Assembly: GCA_025617375.2 (NCBI GenBank)
Contig: JAMYGW020000001.1
Span: 558,001 to 622,000 of the forward strand
DNA length: 64,000 nt
Origin: Acarospora socialis
Taxonomy: Eukaryota > Ascomycota > Lecanoromycetes > Acarosporales > Acarosporaceae
Direction: 5' to 3'
Made by a program: the position numbers and the translations under genes. Below, piece by piece: positions 47,801-61,972 of the stretch (positions are counted from its first letter, which is position 1; every line of letters begins with the position of its first letter). The notes under the pieces were generated by a model. It saw only the letters and a list, made by a program, of their open reading frames with translations, was not told the origin of the DNA and did not search any database.

Positions 47801-49680
47801 ATCTTTATTTCTGATGACAGTAATGATGCACAGTTAAGTGCTTTCATTGATGACTAAAATTTATTTCTTTCAGATTCTTTCACTACTGTATAAGTTTTAC
47901 ACAATATATCAGAAAATTCTGATTTCAGCTGAGATGTCAAGAATAAAAATGCTTAAAATGACATTATTGACAACTAAAAGATAGTTAAAACAGCTCTGAT
48001 AATATTTTTAATAATTTCTGTTAAGATGATTGAGAGCTTCTGTAGTGTATTATGATGAAATATGATTGTTTTAGTCAAATAGATATGCATCTTGTCAAAT
48101 TATGAATTCAAACTTACAATATTCACTGAACATGTGACAGATTCAATGAACACAACATGATAATTATAAAGCTGTGTGAACTTCTATGCAGTGATCATTT
48201 AAATATACACATTATTTTATCACAAATTCACTCTTCAATGAATTTGCATCAAACAAAAGATAACACTTCAGCTGCATATCAATTCATATTTTATTTTACT
48301 CAATTCTTTGTCTAATCTGCTGCTTCATTACAAGTATTTAAAACTGATTCAGATTGCTTTCTTGCTGTTATAGATGATTCAACTTTAAATTTCACAATGT
48401 TATTATATTAATTAAGAGAAATACTACACTTAAACACACTGATGATTTGACAAATGAAGAGAAATTAAAAATAAAGAATCTCACACAGTTACAAAAGATC
48501 ATTTTTATAATTCTGAGCAACAAAAATAAAATTAATATTCTGATTGATGAATGACTAGAAGAGCATGTACTGAATTTAAAAAATCTTCAATTCAATGTGA
48601 GTCAAGAAACAATAAAATCATTGTTGCAGTTACTTTACACTCAGTTAACACATTACTTTGAGAATAAATCTTACAGATTCATTAAACTGTGCATGAAGTT
48701 TCTGATTCAATGCAGACTTGTTAATAAAAGATGAAAATTAAAATTCAAAAACTCAAAGAAAAATTTACTTGTCAGAAGCACAGCTCACTCAACTTCAAAG
48801 TTTACTTCAGAGAAGACAGAGTCAGAATTAAACATTATGTCAATAATTATTTTATCACAAGAAATACTGATCATGACTGAAGCTAAGATCTATAATATAC
48901 AAACAAAACACATATTACATACTGAAAAAATCACAGAGCTCAGTTCAGTCACAATACTTGATGTTACACTTTTCAATGTGAATTCAGAAAGAAACAAATA
49001 CAGTTAGCTGTTTTTTGTAATGTGAAAGAAGTTACTCAGCAAAGATATTGAATACATTAAAGATAACATTATCAGCTACAACTTCAAGAACTTTTAAATG
49101 AAGATCAATAAAGATAGAAAGTTCTGTACAGCTGTCATTGATGTTAGATAAAAAAAAAATATTGTACATTAAGTTTGAAGTTATTTTTCTGAAGAAGATC
49201 TATAAGTTTAAATACTTCTTGAATGTAAGATAACTATTTAAATAGCTTTATTCTAATATTCTGTCACTCAATATTGATCAAACATGCTATAGAACTGAGT
49301 GAAAGTGTAAATACAACAGACATCAGTAAAATTGCATTTCACAATTATAAATCTGACTTGAAACAATCTGTTAAACATTGAAAGATCAGTAAACAAAGAC
49401 AAAGAACAGCATGTTTATCTGCAAAACTGAGAAATAAAAATCTTCATAATCAGAGAAAAATGTATTCTGATATATCAGAAGAGCAAACTTTAATAGATAT
49501 TTTTAACAATGTTATGAGTATGATATCTGAATCTTGCATGATTAACAACTCATTGTTGACAATATTGCAACAACTAACACAATAATAACTATCATCAATA
49601 ACACTTCTGAACAACAGTTTATCATTAATGTTACAGAGTTATAAGTATCAAAATCTTTAACAACTTTTATCATTAAAACT
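47801..49680 (+). other. Possible decayed coding region upstream of SNF2-like copy 2
   Basis: Between about 48480 and 49160 the plus strand reads fairly continuously (LEEHVLNLKNLQFNVSQ, MTEAKIYNIQTKHILHTEKI) with few stops for this compartment, suggesting former coding sequence. I recognise no family. 47801-48400 shows nothing. Confidence 0.3.
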
Positions 49681-50442
49681 ATGAAGACTCAAGCAGCAGC
49701 AACTTCAACAACATTTATTATCAAAATTATAAAATCACAAACATTAACAATTCTGACAACATCTATCATTAAAGTTACAGAGTCACAAACATTAACAACT
49801 TCAACAGTATTTATCATCAAAACTACAGAGTTACAAACATCAAAAACTTCAATAACTTTTATTATCAAAACTACAGAGTCACAAGCAGCAGCAACTTCAA
49901 CAACATTTATTATTGAGACTATAAAGTCACAAGCATCAGCAACTCTGACAACATCTATCATTAAAGTTACAGAATTATGAGTATCAGCAACTTCAATAAT
50001 ATTTATTATTAAAGTTACAGATTTACAAGCATTAAAAACTTTAACAACTTCTATCATTAAAGTTACAGAGTCATAAGCAGCAGCAACTTTGACAGTATTT
50101 ATCATTGAGACTATAAAGTCATGAACATCAGCAACTCTAACAACATTTATTATTGAAGTTATAGAGTTATGAGTATTAACAACTTCAACAACTTCTATCA
50201 TCAATGTTACAAAAACTCAAGCAGCAGCAGCTCTGACAGTGTCTATTACTGAAGTTATAAAGTCACAAGCAGCAGCAACTTTGACAGCATTTATCATTAA
50301 AACTATAGAGTCACAAGCATCAGCAACTCTAACAACATCTATTACTGAAGTTACAGAGTCATAAGCAGCAGCAAATTCAACAGCAACTGTGACACTAACT
50401 ACAATCAATGATATTGCAAAGAAAACATCTATTATCAGTACT
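49681..50442 (+). pseudogene. SNF2-like helicase gene, copy 2, 5' part (N-terminal repeat region)
   Basis: The part starts MKTQAAATSTTF and consists almost wholly of a 48-bp coding repeat (16 residues). It is cut at 50442 by copia B. The duplicated GTACT at 50438-50442 and 55918-55922 shows that the gene resumes at 55923. Copy 1 has an unrelated 10-residue repeat at the same place. Confidence 0.6.
49690..50400 (+). repeat. 48-bp coding minisatellite (16-residue QAAATSTTFIIKTTES units, about 15)
   Basis: The units vary as QTLTILTTSIIKVTES, QASATLTTSIIKVTEL and similar. Phase is kept through about 15 units, even where Gln has become a stop. The antisense frame is also open (171 codons, Val-rich), which I reject as a gene. 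Confidence 0.92.
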
Positions 50443-50662
50443 TGTTGAGAAGTGCAGTGTTCTAGCTGCTTTCATAGTCTTAGTTGAGACTAACATCAAA
50501 AGTTACTCATTACTCATATAGTCTGCATAACAGAGTATGTGAATAAATAATCTCTACAATTCATATTGATCATGATCAAATCAACAGTGTATGTTTCACT
50601 AAATAGACAGTTAGTCAGCAGTATAGCATGAGTATTCTTTTTATTTTTCAATAAATTCAATA
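50443..50662 (+). repeat. 5' LTR of copia B
   Basis: It is 220 bp and starts TGTTGAGAAGTGCAGTGTTC. It is the best-preserved start of this LTR family in the window. Confidence 0.92.
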
Positions 50663-53600
50663 AATTATGAGCTCAAGTTAGCAAGAAGTTTCTCAGAGAA
50701 AATACATACTGTTCTAATATCTTGACAGCTTGATACAAAAACTCAAAGATTAAACAAAATAAACATTACTAATCATTGATACAGAACTTTAAAATTGAAC
50801 AAAATAACACTCTCAACAGCTTAATACAAGATCAAAACAAACACTTTTGATCATTGATACAGAGTTCAAAGATTGAGCAAAATGACATTTTTGACACTTG
50901 ATATGAAACTTTAAGATTGAGCAAAATGAAACTTATTGACAACTCAATATGATGCTCAACAATTAAGCAAACAAACACACATACTTCTTCTTTCTCTTAT
51001 TTACATTATCTTCTTCTGTACATCTTAATACTTCATTTTATTTATTTTTTATATTATGTGCTGACTGTCATCAAAAGCTACATCATAAATTTCAACAACT
51101 CTTTCACAAAACAACAACTCATTTCAATTCTCAGTCACAAGAACTGTAATTAATGATTCACTTTTATGAGAAAATGACTGATAGATGAAGATTTATGATA
51201 TATTGTTGAGATCTCAGTGATCAACACTTCTGTCAGTAACTTCTTCTTTTTATTCAGCAATTTTAACTTTAGAAGTCAGAAGTCTGACATAAAAACTTTG
51301 TACTGATTCATTATTTATATCAGTGTAGATGATTAGAAGTACATTGCAGACAAAATCAATGCAAAAAATATTTAAAATATCTTGAAATTCAAATACAAGA
51401 AGAAGCTGCAGATCACTGAAAGACAATATTTGATAAAGTTTATTGAATATAGAATGTTGACAAATATATTCATTAATGAAGCATGAACACATCTCAGCAA
51501 GTTGAACAGAAAAATTGCTGTAACTCAGTCTGATATGACTGATCTATTTAAGTCTGAGTAATGATTTCAGACACTTCTTCAAGCATTATCTGAGAATTAC
51601 ACAATGATTTATAATACAATCAATGTTCAAAACATCTTAAACATTGAAAGAAGTCTGCAGAAGCTTTAAGAGAAAAAAATACAATTAAAAACTATTGAGA
51701 CTGTCTTGTGAGCAGATTGACACAAAGAGAAAAATTCAACACACTCATATCAGTATGATGTGAAATATCATTATTGAAGATTGTCAAGCTTCAGCAATAA
51801 CTGTTCTTCTCAGTATAAATTAGTTAAATATTTTCTCTGTTGTGATTCTCATCACATTTAAGACTGTAAATATCTTTCTGCTGCTCACAAGAATATTAAA
51901 TTAAAAAAGTTATTTATTTTAATTGTGATCAAATCAGTCAGAAAGTTAGACAAGTTGTTTGCAGACAACTCACATCATAAAAACAAAAAAAGATTTAAGA
52001 ACAGAAACAGAAAGTATAAAGTTGTTAATGTTAAGACTGAGAAAAACAATGACTCATTCTCATCTGAGTCTGATGCAGAGAAAAATAATGAGATTGTCAC
52101 TCTGTTTAAGAAAACTGTCAGTAAAATATTCAGTTTTGAATGAGTTGTGAATTCTAAATACTTCACACACATAATTGATCAATATTAACTTTTCAGTGAC
52201 TCTTTGATATGCATATGATGCTGAAGAATTAAAGTTGAGAAAAAACAATTATACTCTTATTACTGTGAAGTAGCTGTAATGTAAGACAAATTCAGAAACT
52301 TTATAAATCTGAGTTCAACACTCTATGTGTTTAAACTAAAAGTTAATCTTCTATTGAAAAAGCAAATGTGCAAAATGAAATTGCAGAAAAGCTTTGATCA
52401 GCACAGTCTTTATATGTGAAATAAACATGACAATATCATGATAAAAGTATCTGAGTGAGACAGTGTCTACATAATCAAACACATTGTAAAAAAACTGAAC
52501 AAGTTCACTCTGTTATCTGTTATACACATGTTATTTAATTCAGAAATGATTCTTTCAGTCACAGTATCAAATGTAAACTTTCAGATGCAGACTGATCTGT
52601 TAAGCTTTGCTGACACTTTATTTTCTGCTGACACTTCATTCTTAAGTGAAAAGATCAAGATCTACAAGTTATAACATCAATGATTTGTTCATCTTGACTC
52701 TATAAAACTTCACAATCTTCACAAAGTTATAACTCTTGAGAAGTCAATCTTCATTGCTGAAGACAAGAAGAACATGTGTGAAGTTTGTGCTATCATCAAG
52801 TTTGTCAATCAGTAAAAACACACTGTAAATGAGTAAAAGATCAACATTCTTGTTTTAATTTTCATTGACATATACAATTTCTTATCTCTATCATTTGTTG
52901 AACATCAGTACTTTTTGAAGATTGTAAACAACTATTCTTGAAAGACATAAACAATATTGCTGAAGTGATGTGATAATGTTTTACAAAAACTATAAAAGTA
53001 ATGATTAAAAATTGAGCTTCAGACTAATATGAGAATGCTTACTATACAGAGTAACAATGTTACAGAATTAAGATCAATTCTGAATGACTGATGCAAATTT
53101 TTTGACATTACACTGCAGTACACTATGCTCTACATGTTTATTCAGAATAATGTTGCTGAAAAAGTCATTTGTATCACTGAGAATTCAGTGCACATCATAA
53201 TCAAGAAGACAAAACTTTCAATAAAGTTTTAAGCAGAGATAGTGCAAATAGATATTTATTTTCACAACTGAAACTAATTTCTTAATCAATAACAGATAAA
53301 TAATTTTGAAGAAGATCTTCACTGATGTACAGCTATTCATTGATCATATCTGTGTTTAAGATTGCAAGTACTACTTCTATGTTGATCTCAAGTTGTTGTT
53401 GAAGAATAGACAGAATAAGTTCATGAATTAAGAATAAGTAAGAATTTTCATGAACTATATGAATAAAATCACAAAACAGTATTTGCTTTAAGTCTCAGAT
53501 CTTAAGTAAATCATTAAAAGTTATGCTGTGAAGTTTGTTGAGAATGAAAAGAAAAACAGTGTTGATCTCAAACTGCAAAGATAAATGCTGAACATTCTGT

Positions 53601-55697
53601 CTGAATAAAAGTTAATTGAGTAATCACAAAAAAATGCAGTCATCACAAATTCTACAACATCTACAACTCTGTTTACTGTCTTTGAACAGACTTATAAATT
53701 CAGATTTATGAGTTCAGATGACAAAGAAAAGTTTAAGTTAACTATAAACAATTTTGACACATTCTCATCAGACATTCATATGATAAATAAATCAACTGTA
53801 ATCAATTTAAACAGATCACAGACAAGTGAACAGAGTGAGATCAAACAGTTTTTATACATTGAAGTTTCTGTCAGCAAAGCATCAAATATTTTAATTGAGA
53901 AAGTCAAGATATTTTTGTGTGTCAAGATTTCAAAAAGAAAATGAAATGACAACAATAAAGACTTCAATAAACTCATGATTAAGATATGATGAACTATGCT
54001 GACACTCACAATATTCATTACAGATAATGAGAAAGACACTGAAAACATTAAATTTAACATTTTCACATCTGTCATCTATGTTGAAGCAGTGAGAGACTCA
54101 GTTTGAAAAAAGATATAAAAGAATGTTATTCATGCAGAGTTGACAGTTCTGACAGTCAATGAAACATAAAAAAAGATTATATCATCAAAAAATACAAATA
54201 TAGTGATCAGCAAGTGAGTATTCAAATTTAAGCTGAACACTGATGAATTTCTGAATAAATTTAAAATAAAAGTTATGACAAGAGATTTCTCACAGATGTA
54301 TAACATTGATTATGAAAACATCTTTACATTTATAGTTAAGTTCAACATTCTTTGAGTCTTTCTTGTCATTATTATTCTTGAGAATCTTGAATATCATTAA
54401 GTAAACATCAACAATGTCTTCACAAAATTCTTTTTTAAAAAAATCATCTACATAACAGTTTCTTTTAAAGTTCAAGTTGCATCTGACTGTGCATTGTGTA
54501 TACTGTGTAGTCTCTATGATTTAAAATAAACTATGTAAAATTGATATAAATGATGCATCACTGATCTGCATAAGTTAAACTTTCATTAAAGCAATATTAA
54601 CTTATGTCTTCTCATCAACAGTGTCAAAAGAATCATGCTGCTTCTTTATGTAAACAATATAATTATAGTCTCAGTAAGTCTGATACATGTTCTCTGATTC
54701 AAGAAAGCTTTTGTGAAAATGTTCAAAATTAAGAATTTAAGAGAGACACAGAAAATTCTTAACATATAAATTACACACAACTGCAAAAGAAGAACTTTAT
54801 ATCTAGATTAGACTCATTATGTAAATAAGATGCTGAGAGATCTTTATATGTGATTTAATAAGCACAAGATCATGACAATCTCACTCAATAAATATAATGT
54901 TCTTTGTCTTATCAGCTCAGCTGATCAAAGAATAGATTAAAGATAGTATTAATATGTAATTAAAAGTCTGATATATGCAGTGATTCATACTTAATTAAAC
55001 ATTGTCTTTACTTTAAATCAATTAAGTCAGTATCTTAGTGATCTCACAGAACATCATGAATATGTGTTTAAGAAATTGCTGTAATATGTGAGATCAATTA
55101 TTAATTTTAATATTGTGTATAAATTCAGTGAGAGTCAAGTCATGCTTAAATACTCTGACTTTAACTAGGCATCAGACAAGCAAGATTGAAAGTTAATTTT
55201 AAAACATATATACATGCTTAAAGACAAATCAGTATCATGAACAAGTCAAAAACAGAAATCTGTTATCATTTCAATTACAGAGACTGAATACATGATTATA
55301 TCAATATGTATAAAGACTGAGATTTAACTTACACAGATGTTGCAAGACATGAATATGAACAAGTATCTTGAAGACAATTTATATCATGTAAATATCAAAA
55401 AAAATGAAGTTCATTGAGCAGTCTCATCTCTTTAGCTCAAGAAAAATAATCAGATTGTCTTGATTCTGATTAAGAATGTACATGTGCATGAGTGATTAAA
55501 ACATATTGACATTATTTATCATCATATTTGTGATCTGCACAAGCAAAATCAGATTGATGTGAATTTTGTGCTCAGTCAAGACATGATGACTGATGAATTA
55601 ATTAAGTTTTTATCTAAATAAATCTTTAAGCACTTTGTTGAACAACTGAAACTTGCTGTTAGTAAAAGTCAATAGATGCAGCATTATTGAGTGAAAA

Positions 55698-55917
55698 TAT
55701 TAAGAAATATGATGTTCTAACTGCTTCTATAGTCTTAGTTAAAATTAACATCAGAGATTACTCATTACTCATATAGTCTGCATGACAGAGTATATGAATA
55801 AATAATCTTTACAATTTACATTGATCATGATCAAGTCAACAGTGTATGTTTCACTAAATAGACAGTTAGTCAGCAGTATAGCACAAGTATTCTTTTTATC
55901 TTTCAATAGATTCAATA
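55698..55917 (+). repeat. 3' LTR of copia B
   Basis: It is 220 bp, the same length as its partner, and followed directly by the GTACT duplication. Confidence 0.92.
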
Positions 55918-55922
55918 GTACT

Positions 55923-58640
55923 AAAGATTTATGACTGACAGCAAACTCAATTAGTACTGCAACAATAACTTCAATTAGCAACACTTTTAAACTTATATCT
56001 ATTATCAATATTACTGAGTCAGCAACATCAGTAAGATCATTCAAAGTCAGACTTGCTGACAACATAACTTCAATATTTCACAATGATATTGTAAAAGATA
56101 TTTTGAGCATCAAAATTCATCAGTTAAAGTCATCATCTATAATTAAAGAGTATGTTAGATTCAATTATGTGAAATTGAGAATCTGACTAACTAAATTTTG
56201 CAGACTTATAACAAACATTAAATTAACAGTTACTGAACATCTTCATGAGAAAGAATGCTGACAAAAATATACATAACTGTTTTTTCATGATTCAGTAAAC
56301 ATTGTCTTAAATGAAAAAATATATATTCTGAAGCTTCACACTTCATTATATCTGTATCAGATTTTTAAGATATTTGTAATGTTTAAGATGAAATTATTTC
56401 AAGAAGAAGAGTACAATGCTGATGACATAAAATTAAAAAAGATAGACAACAACTTTAATTCATTGTCTTTTAAGTAAACAGTAAACACTGAATTTACTGA
56501 ACAGATCATCAAGTTGTTGAAAGTTATTTGTTTAAATTGAACTTTTGAGAAAGCTCATGCAGAAGTTTTAACTGCTCATAAGAATAAGTAGTTCAACAAA
56601 CATTTAATTTAAGAAACAGTTATTTCATCTCAGTCATTAAATACACAATGTTCATCTGACAGAAAGTTCAGCATAGAGTATTTTTGTGTTGATGATGATT
56701 CAGTAAGTTGTTTAAAGTCTCAATAAAGTTCTAATTTAATTGTGATCTCAGTTGACTTAATTCTTAATTAATTGCAGAAAGTTAAGAAACATCTTGATTT
56801 AAATAACAAGTTGATTAAATGAGAAGTATGTCATGCATATAAGAATAATAAGATAAACATACATGTCAAAAAGCTTTTTGCTAAAGATCAAAGTCTTTTT
56901 AAATATTAAGTTAATATAAATAATATTATACATCTGCAGTTCAGACAGTTACAAATCATCATCATCATAATTAAGAGATCATATAATAATTATGTGAAAT
57001 CAATCATGCAAGACATAATTCATCTGTTTAAATTACTCAGAAAGAGAAAAGTGCTGTCTTCAGTGATTAAATCTTGAGATATAAACTGAAAAAGAGTTGT
57101 CATCAACAAAACTCATACTGAGATTAGTTTTAGTGTCACAACAGTACATATGTTTGCAATCTTTGATCTCACTGTCAAAAAAATAATTTCTTACTGACAC
57201 ATCATTTGAATTCTTGTCTATTCAAATGATAGAGTGAATCAATATCATTGAGAATGTCTATTAAATCAAGTCTACTTCTCATTCTGACTGATTAAAGAAA
57301 CAAATATATCAAAAAAAGCTTAAATACTGCACTGAGAGTCAGATTTGAGAATTGAATAAAACATACAAACATTTTATGAAAAACAAAAAGTCAAATTCAA
57401 CAGTCAGAGCTCAGCACATCAAATCATTGATGATAGTTCTTGAAACTTTATGACTGAAGTGAAGTGCAATTCAGTTCACATTCTTTGATCATTTTCTAAT
57501 TGATGTATTACTCAATATACATCAAATTATTGACTGTTCATTATCATCTGAGTTTTACAATATTGTCAATGAATCAATTGCAAACATCTCAAACAAAATG
57601 AAGAAAAATCTTCAAAAAAAGTAACAAATGTAAAAGCAGAGCAACAAACTGAGAGTTCAGTTAACAATAAGTGTAAATGACTGACTGTAGATAATAAGAA
57701 AAGTATGTGTTCTAAGTACATTTTCATTGTTAAAGAAGTTAAAAGTTACAAAAGATCTAAGTTTATCTGAAAAGCAAGACAAAAATAATGATTGATTTTG
57801 CATGAAGCAAGAAAGTCTGTATGAGCTTGTGTGATATAATTCATTATATGAGAAACACATTGTTGAGATATGTGCAAATCACAACTTCATCAAGATTCAC
57901 ACAATTAACAATCTTATTTAAACAAAATAAGAATCAGATAAGAAAGCAGTATTTTATTCAATGAATTTTACAGTTGCTCTTATTCTATACTGAGTAAGTT
58001 AAGAGTATATGCACTGATAATTTATTGATACAGTATCAACTTCATTAAGAAAAATGATCAGAGCAATGCTGACTTTAATATAGTACATATATTTAGTTCT
58101 TAAAGCTTCAGTAATTCTCATTTACTCTGAATTGTTCAAATTCAGATTGATTAAAATTGTGTGATTGTTTCAAAAGATGTCAAAAGTTATTAAATGTAAT
58201 TTAAATACATCACATTCTCAGTACATTGTTGACATCACAAAACTTATTGAAATAGAATATACATTACACAGAGCAAAGAAATTGATGATCATTGATTCAG
58301 AATAAATAAATTGCAATTATAAACAAATTAAGAAGTAAATAAATCAGATAAAACAGAAGACACAGACAATTACATATGTTTTATACTGTGTAAAGTTAAA
58401 AGTTAAAAAGATCTTCTATGATCAACAGAATTGAAGAACTTATCTTTTGTGATAAATTTTAAATCTAAACACTTTTAATCAGAATGATGTAATCAGAGAG
58501 ATGAACAATGATGAGAATAATGATGTGAAATTTATTGCAGATGAGAATTTACTGCATGAAGATAATGATTATGTGAAGAACAATTAAAAGTAAAAGATAT
58601 AAAATGATACTAGAGTGTCAAGAAGATAGTTTAGTTCAAG
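55923..58640 (+). pseudogene. SNF2-like helicase gene, copy 2, 3' part
   Basis: The part resumes after the copia insertion with SNTFKLISIINITESATS-like Ser/Thr repeat remnants, then the conserved pre-helicase region (56100-56460; VTEHLHEKE, LYLYQIFKIFVMFKMKLFQ) shared with copy 1. The helicase core is more damaged than in copy 1. After it, HFLIDVLLNIHQIIDCSLSS (about 57490-57550) and the block at 57840-58560 align with 41880-42660 of copy 1. The divergence between copies, beyond shared transitions, indicates separate paralogues rather than a recent duplication. The gene is non-functional. Confidence 0.65.
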
Positions 58641-58799
58641 ATTAAAAATATTTTGAAGTGATCTTCTGTTCTAAGTGTGTGCATAGTTAGTGTTGTGATT
58701 GATATTCATACATCAACTCAACAATGTATGTGTGTATTCTGCAAGTAACTCAATAAGTACATTGAATATACTTACATCATCAACAAGTATTAATTGAAC

Positions 58800-59050
58800 A
58801 TGATTTCATATTTTTACATGTTCAATGAACAAGACACACAACATTGCATGTTCAATGAATGAAACACACAATGTTGCATGTTCAGCAAATGAGATTCTCA
58901 TTGTTGAAGATTCAGTGAATGAGTCACTCATGATTGCATGTTCAATGAACAAGTCTCTCATTCTTCAAATTTCAATTAGTAAATCACTTATGATTGCATG
59001 TTCAACAAATAAGTTGCTCATCTTCACTAACAGTTCAAATATTCATTGAA
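58800..59050 (+). repeat. About 33-bp TTCAATGAAC-type tandem repeats
   Basis: The units contain GCATGTTCAATGAACAAG and are read as MIACSMNKSLI-like peptides over 74 codons (58825-59049). Similar words occur after SNF2-like copy 1 (42890-42970). This is probably a decayed minisatellite, not a gene. Confidence 0.6.
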
Positions 59051-59188
59051 CATGTGAAATAATGCAGCTCAAAGAGCTCAGAGCTGTTTTATGAAGCTTG
59101 AAGTGTGCTTTGAGTCAGAAAATATCACTTTAAGCTTAATAATCTTTGCTTATATTTGTGAGCTGTCTTTCAACTTATCAATGTGTGC

Positions 59189-61972
59189 TTTACATGTTTA
59201 TTCAGAATAATATTGCTGAAAAAGTCATCTGTATCACTGAAAATTCAGTGTACATCATGATTAAGAAAACAGAACTTTCAATAAAGTTCTAAGTGAAGAT
59301 AATGTAAACAGATGTTTATTTTCACAATTGAATAGCAATTACTTTCTTGATTAACAACAGACAAATAACTTTGAAGAAGATCTTCACTGATGTACAGTTA
59401 TTTATTGATTACATTTGTGTCTGAAATTGCAAATACTACTTTTATATTAATCTTAAGTTGTTGCTGAAAAACAGACAGAACAAATTTATAAATTAAAAAT
59501 GAATAAAAGTCTTCATGAACTATACAGATAAAAATACAAAGCAGTATTTGCTTTGAGTTTCAGATCTTAAGTGAATCATCAAGAATTATGCTGTAAAGTT
59601 TGTCAAGAATGAGAAGAAAAACAGCATTAATTTCAAATTGCAAAGATAAATACTGAACATTCTGTCTGAACAGAAGTTAGTTAAATGATCATGAAAAAAT
59701 ATAATTCTTATGAATTTCACAATATCTACAACTCTGTCTACTGTCTTTAAGCAAATTCACAGACTCAGACTCATGAGTTTAAATGACAAAGAAAAATTTA
59801 AATTAATTGCAGACAATCTTAACACATTCTTATTAGACATTTATATGATGAATAAATCAATCATAATTAACTCAAACAGATTACAAACAAATAAACAGAG
59901 TAAGATCAAACAGTTTTCACATATTGAAGTTTCTATCAGCAAAGCATCAAATATTTTAACTGAAGAAGTTAAGACATTCTTGTGCATTAAGATTTCAAAA
60001 AAAAAACAAAACAATAACAATGAAGACTTTAACAAGTTCATGATTAAGATATCACAAATTATGCTGACACTTACAGCATTCATCACAGATAATAAGAAAA
60101 ACACTGAGAACATTAAATTTAATATTTTCACATTTGTTATCTATGCTGAAGCAGTGAGAGACTCAATCTGAGAAAAGATGTAAAAAAATACTATTTATGC
60201 AGAATTAATGATTCTGACAGTCAATAGAATATAAAAAGAAATTGTATCATCAAAGAATACAAATATAATAATCAACAAATAAATATTTAAACTTAAACTG
60301 AACACTGATGAATTTCTGAACAAGTTTAAAACAAAAATTATGATGAAAGATTTCTCACAAATGTATAACATTGATTATGAGAACATCTTTATATTTATAA
60401 TTAAATTCAACATTCTTTGAGTCTTTCTTATCATCATTGTTTTTAAAAATCTTGAATGTCATCAGATAGATATTAACAACATTTTTACAAAATTCTTTCT
60501 TAAAAAAATTATCTACATAACAGTTTCTTCTGAAATTCAAGTTGCATTTAACTGTGTATTGTGTATATTGTGTAGTCTTTATAATCTGAAGTAAATCATA
60601 CAAAACTGACATAAATGATGCATCACTGATCTGTGCAAACTAAACTTTCATTAAAACAATATTAATTCATGTTTTTTCATCAACAGCATCAAAAGAATCA
60701 TACTGCTTCTTTATGTAAACAATATAATTATAGTTTCAGTAAATCTGACACATGTTCTCTGATTTAAGAAAGTTCTTATGAAGATGTTTAAAGTTAAGAA
60801 CTTGAAAAAAATACAGAAAATTCTTGACATACAAGTTACACACAACTATAAGAGAAAAACTCTACATCTAAATCAAACTCACTATGTAAATAAGATGCTG
60901 AAAAATCTTTATATGTAATTTGACAAGCACAAGATCACAATGATCTTACTTAATAAATATGATATTTTTCATCTCATCAGTTCAGCTGATCAAAAAATAG
61001 ATTAAAGATAGTATTAACAGATAATTGAAAATCTGATGTATATAATAATTTATATTCAATTAAACATCATTTTTGTTCTAAATTAATTAAATTAATATTT
61101 TAGTGATTCTGCAGAACATCATGAACATGCATTTAAGAAATTATTGTGATATGTGAGATCAATCATTAATTTTAATATTGTGTATGAACTCAATAAAAGT
61201 TAAGTCATATTTGAATATTCTGACTTTAACTATGCATCAGACAAATAAGGTTGAAAGTCAATTCTGAGACATATATATATGCTTGAAAATAGATTAATAT
61301 TATAAATAAGTTAAAAACAGAAATCTGTTATCATTTCAATTACAGAGACTGAATACATAATTATATCAATATGTGTAAAGACTGAAGTCTGACTTACATA
61401 GATGCTGCAAGACATGAATATGAACAAGTATCTTGAAGATAATTCATATCATGTAAACATTAAGAAAAATAAAGCTCATTAAGCAGTCTTATCTCTTCAG
61501 CTCAAGAAAGACAATCAGATTGTTTTGACTTTAATTAAAAATGTATATATGCATGAGTGATCAAAACATATTAACATTATCTATCATTATATTCATAATC
61601 TGCACAAGTGAAATCAGATTAATGTAAACTTTATATTCAGTTAAGACATAATGATTGATGAATTAATCAAGTTCTTATTTAAATGAATCTTTAAGTGCTT
61701 TGTTGAATAACTGAAACTTACTGTTAGTGAAAGTCAATAGATGCAGTATTACTGAGTAAGAATGTTGAGAAGTACAGTGTTTTAACTGCTTTTATAGTCT
61801 TAATTAAAATTAACATCAGAAATTATTCATTACTCATATAGTCTGTATAACAGAGTATGTGAATAGACAATCTTTACAATTTACATTGATCATGATTAAG
61901 TCAACAGTGTATGTTTCACTAAATAGACAGTTAGTCAGCAGTATAGCACAAGTATTCTTTTATCTCTCAATA
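59189..61972 (+). mobile_element. 5'-truncated Ty1/copia fossil C
   Basis: It aligns with copia B from about 53.13 kb (late integrase) through reverse transcriptase and RNase H to a 3' LTR at 61763-61972 (210 bp). LTR, gag, protease and the first part of integrase are missing at the left. The 153-codon frame at 59710-60171 corresponds to the linker after integrase. The copy is broken many times. Its right end abuts gypsy G2 directly, so it inserted into that element or a deletion joined them. Confidence 0.9.
61763..61972 (+). repeat. 3' LTR of copia C
   Basis: It is 210 bp and starts TGTTGAGAAG. It ends CTCAATA, matching the TGTTGAG terminal inverted repeat. Confidence 0.9.

Larger units (their letters stand above)
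50443..55917 (+). mobile_element. Full-length Ty1/copia retrotransposon fossil B, inserted in SNF2-like copy 2
   Basis: It is 5475 bp with 220-bp LTRs (50443-50662 and 55698-55917) and a perfect 5-bp duplication GTACT (50438-50442 and 55918-55922). The order is gag (about 51.06-52.15 kb, ending in a Lys/Asp-rich tail), protease, integrase (about 52.7-53.5 kb), reverse transcriptase (about 54.1-55.0 kb) and RNase H (about 55.2-55.65 kb). Domains align with element A in reverse and with C from about 53.13 kb onward. It looks whole in structure but has many breaks and cannot be active. It is younger than the gene it interrupts. Confidence 0.95.

Noticed and set aside
49689-50408. Val-rich minus-strand frames of 171 and 63 codons
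   Set aside because: They are the antisense of the 48-bp coding repeat. The plus-strand reading leads into the SNF2-like gene and is the better explanation.
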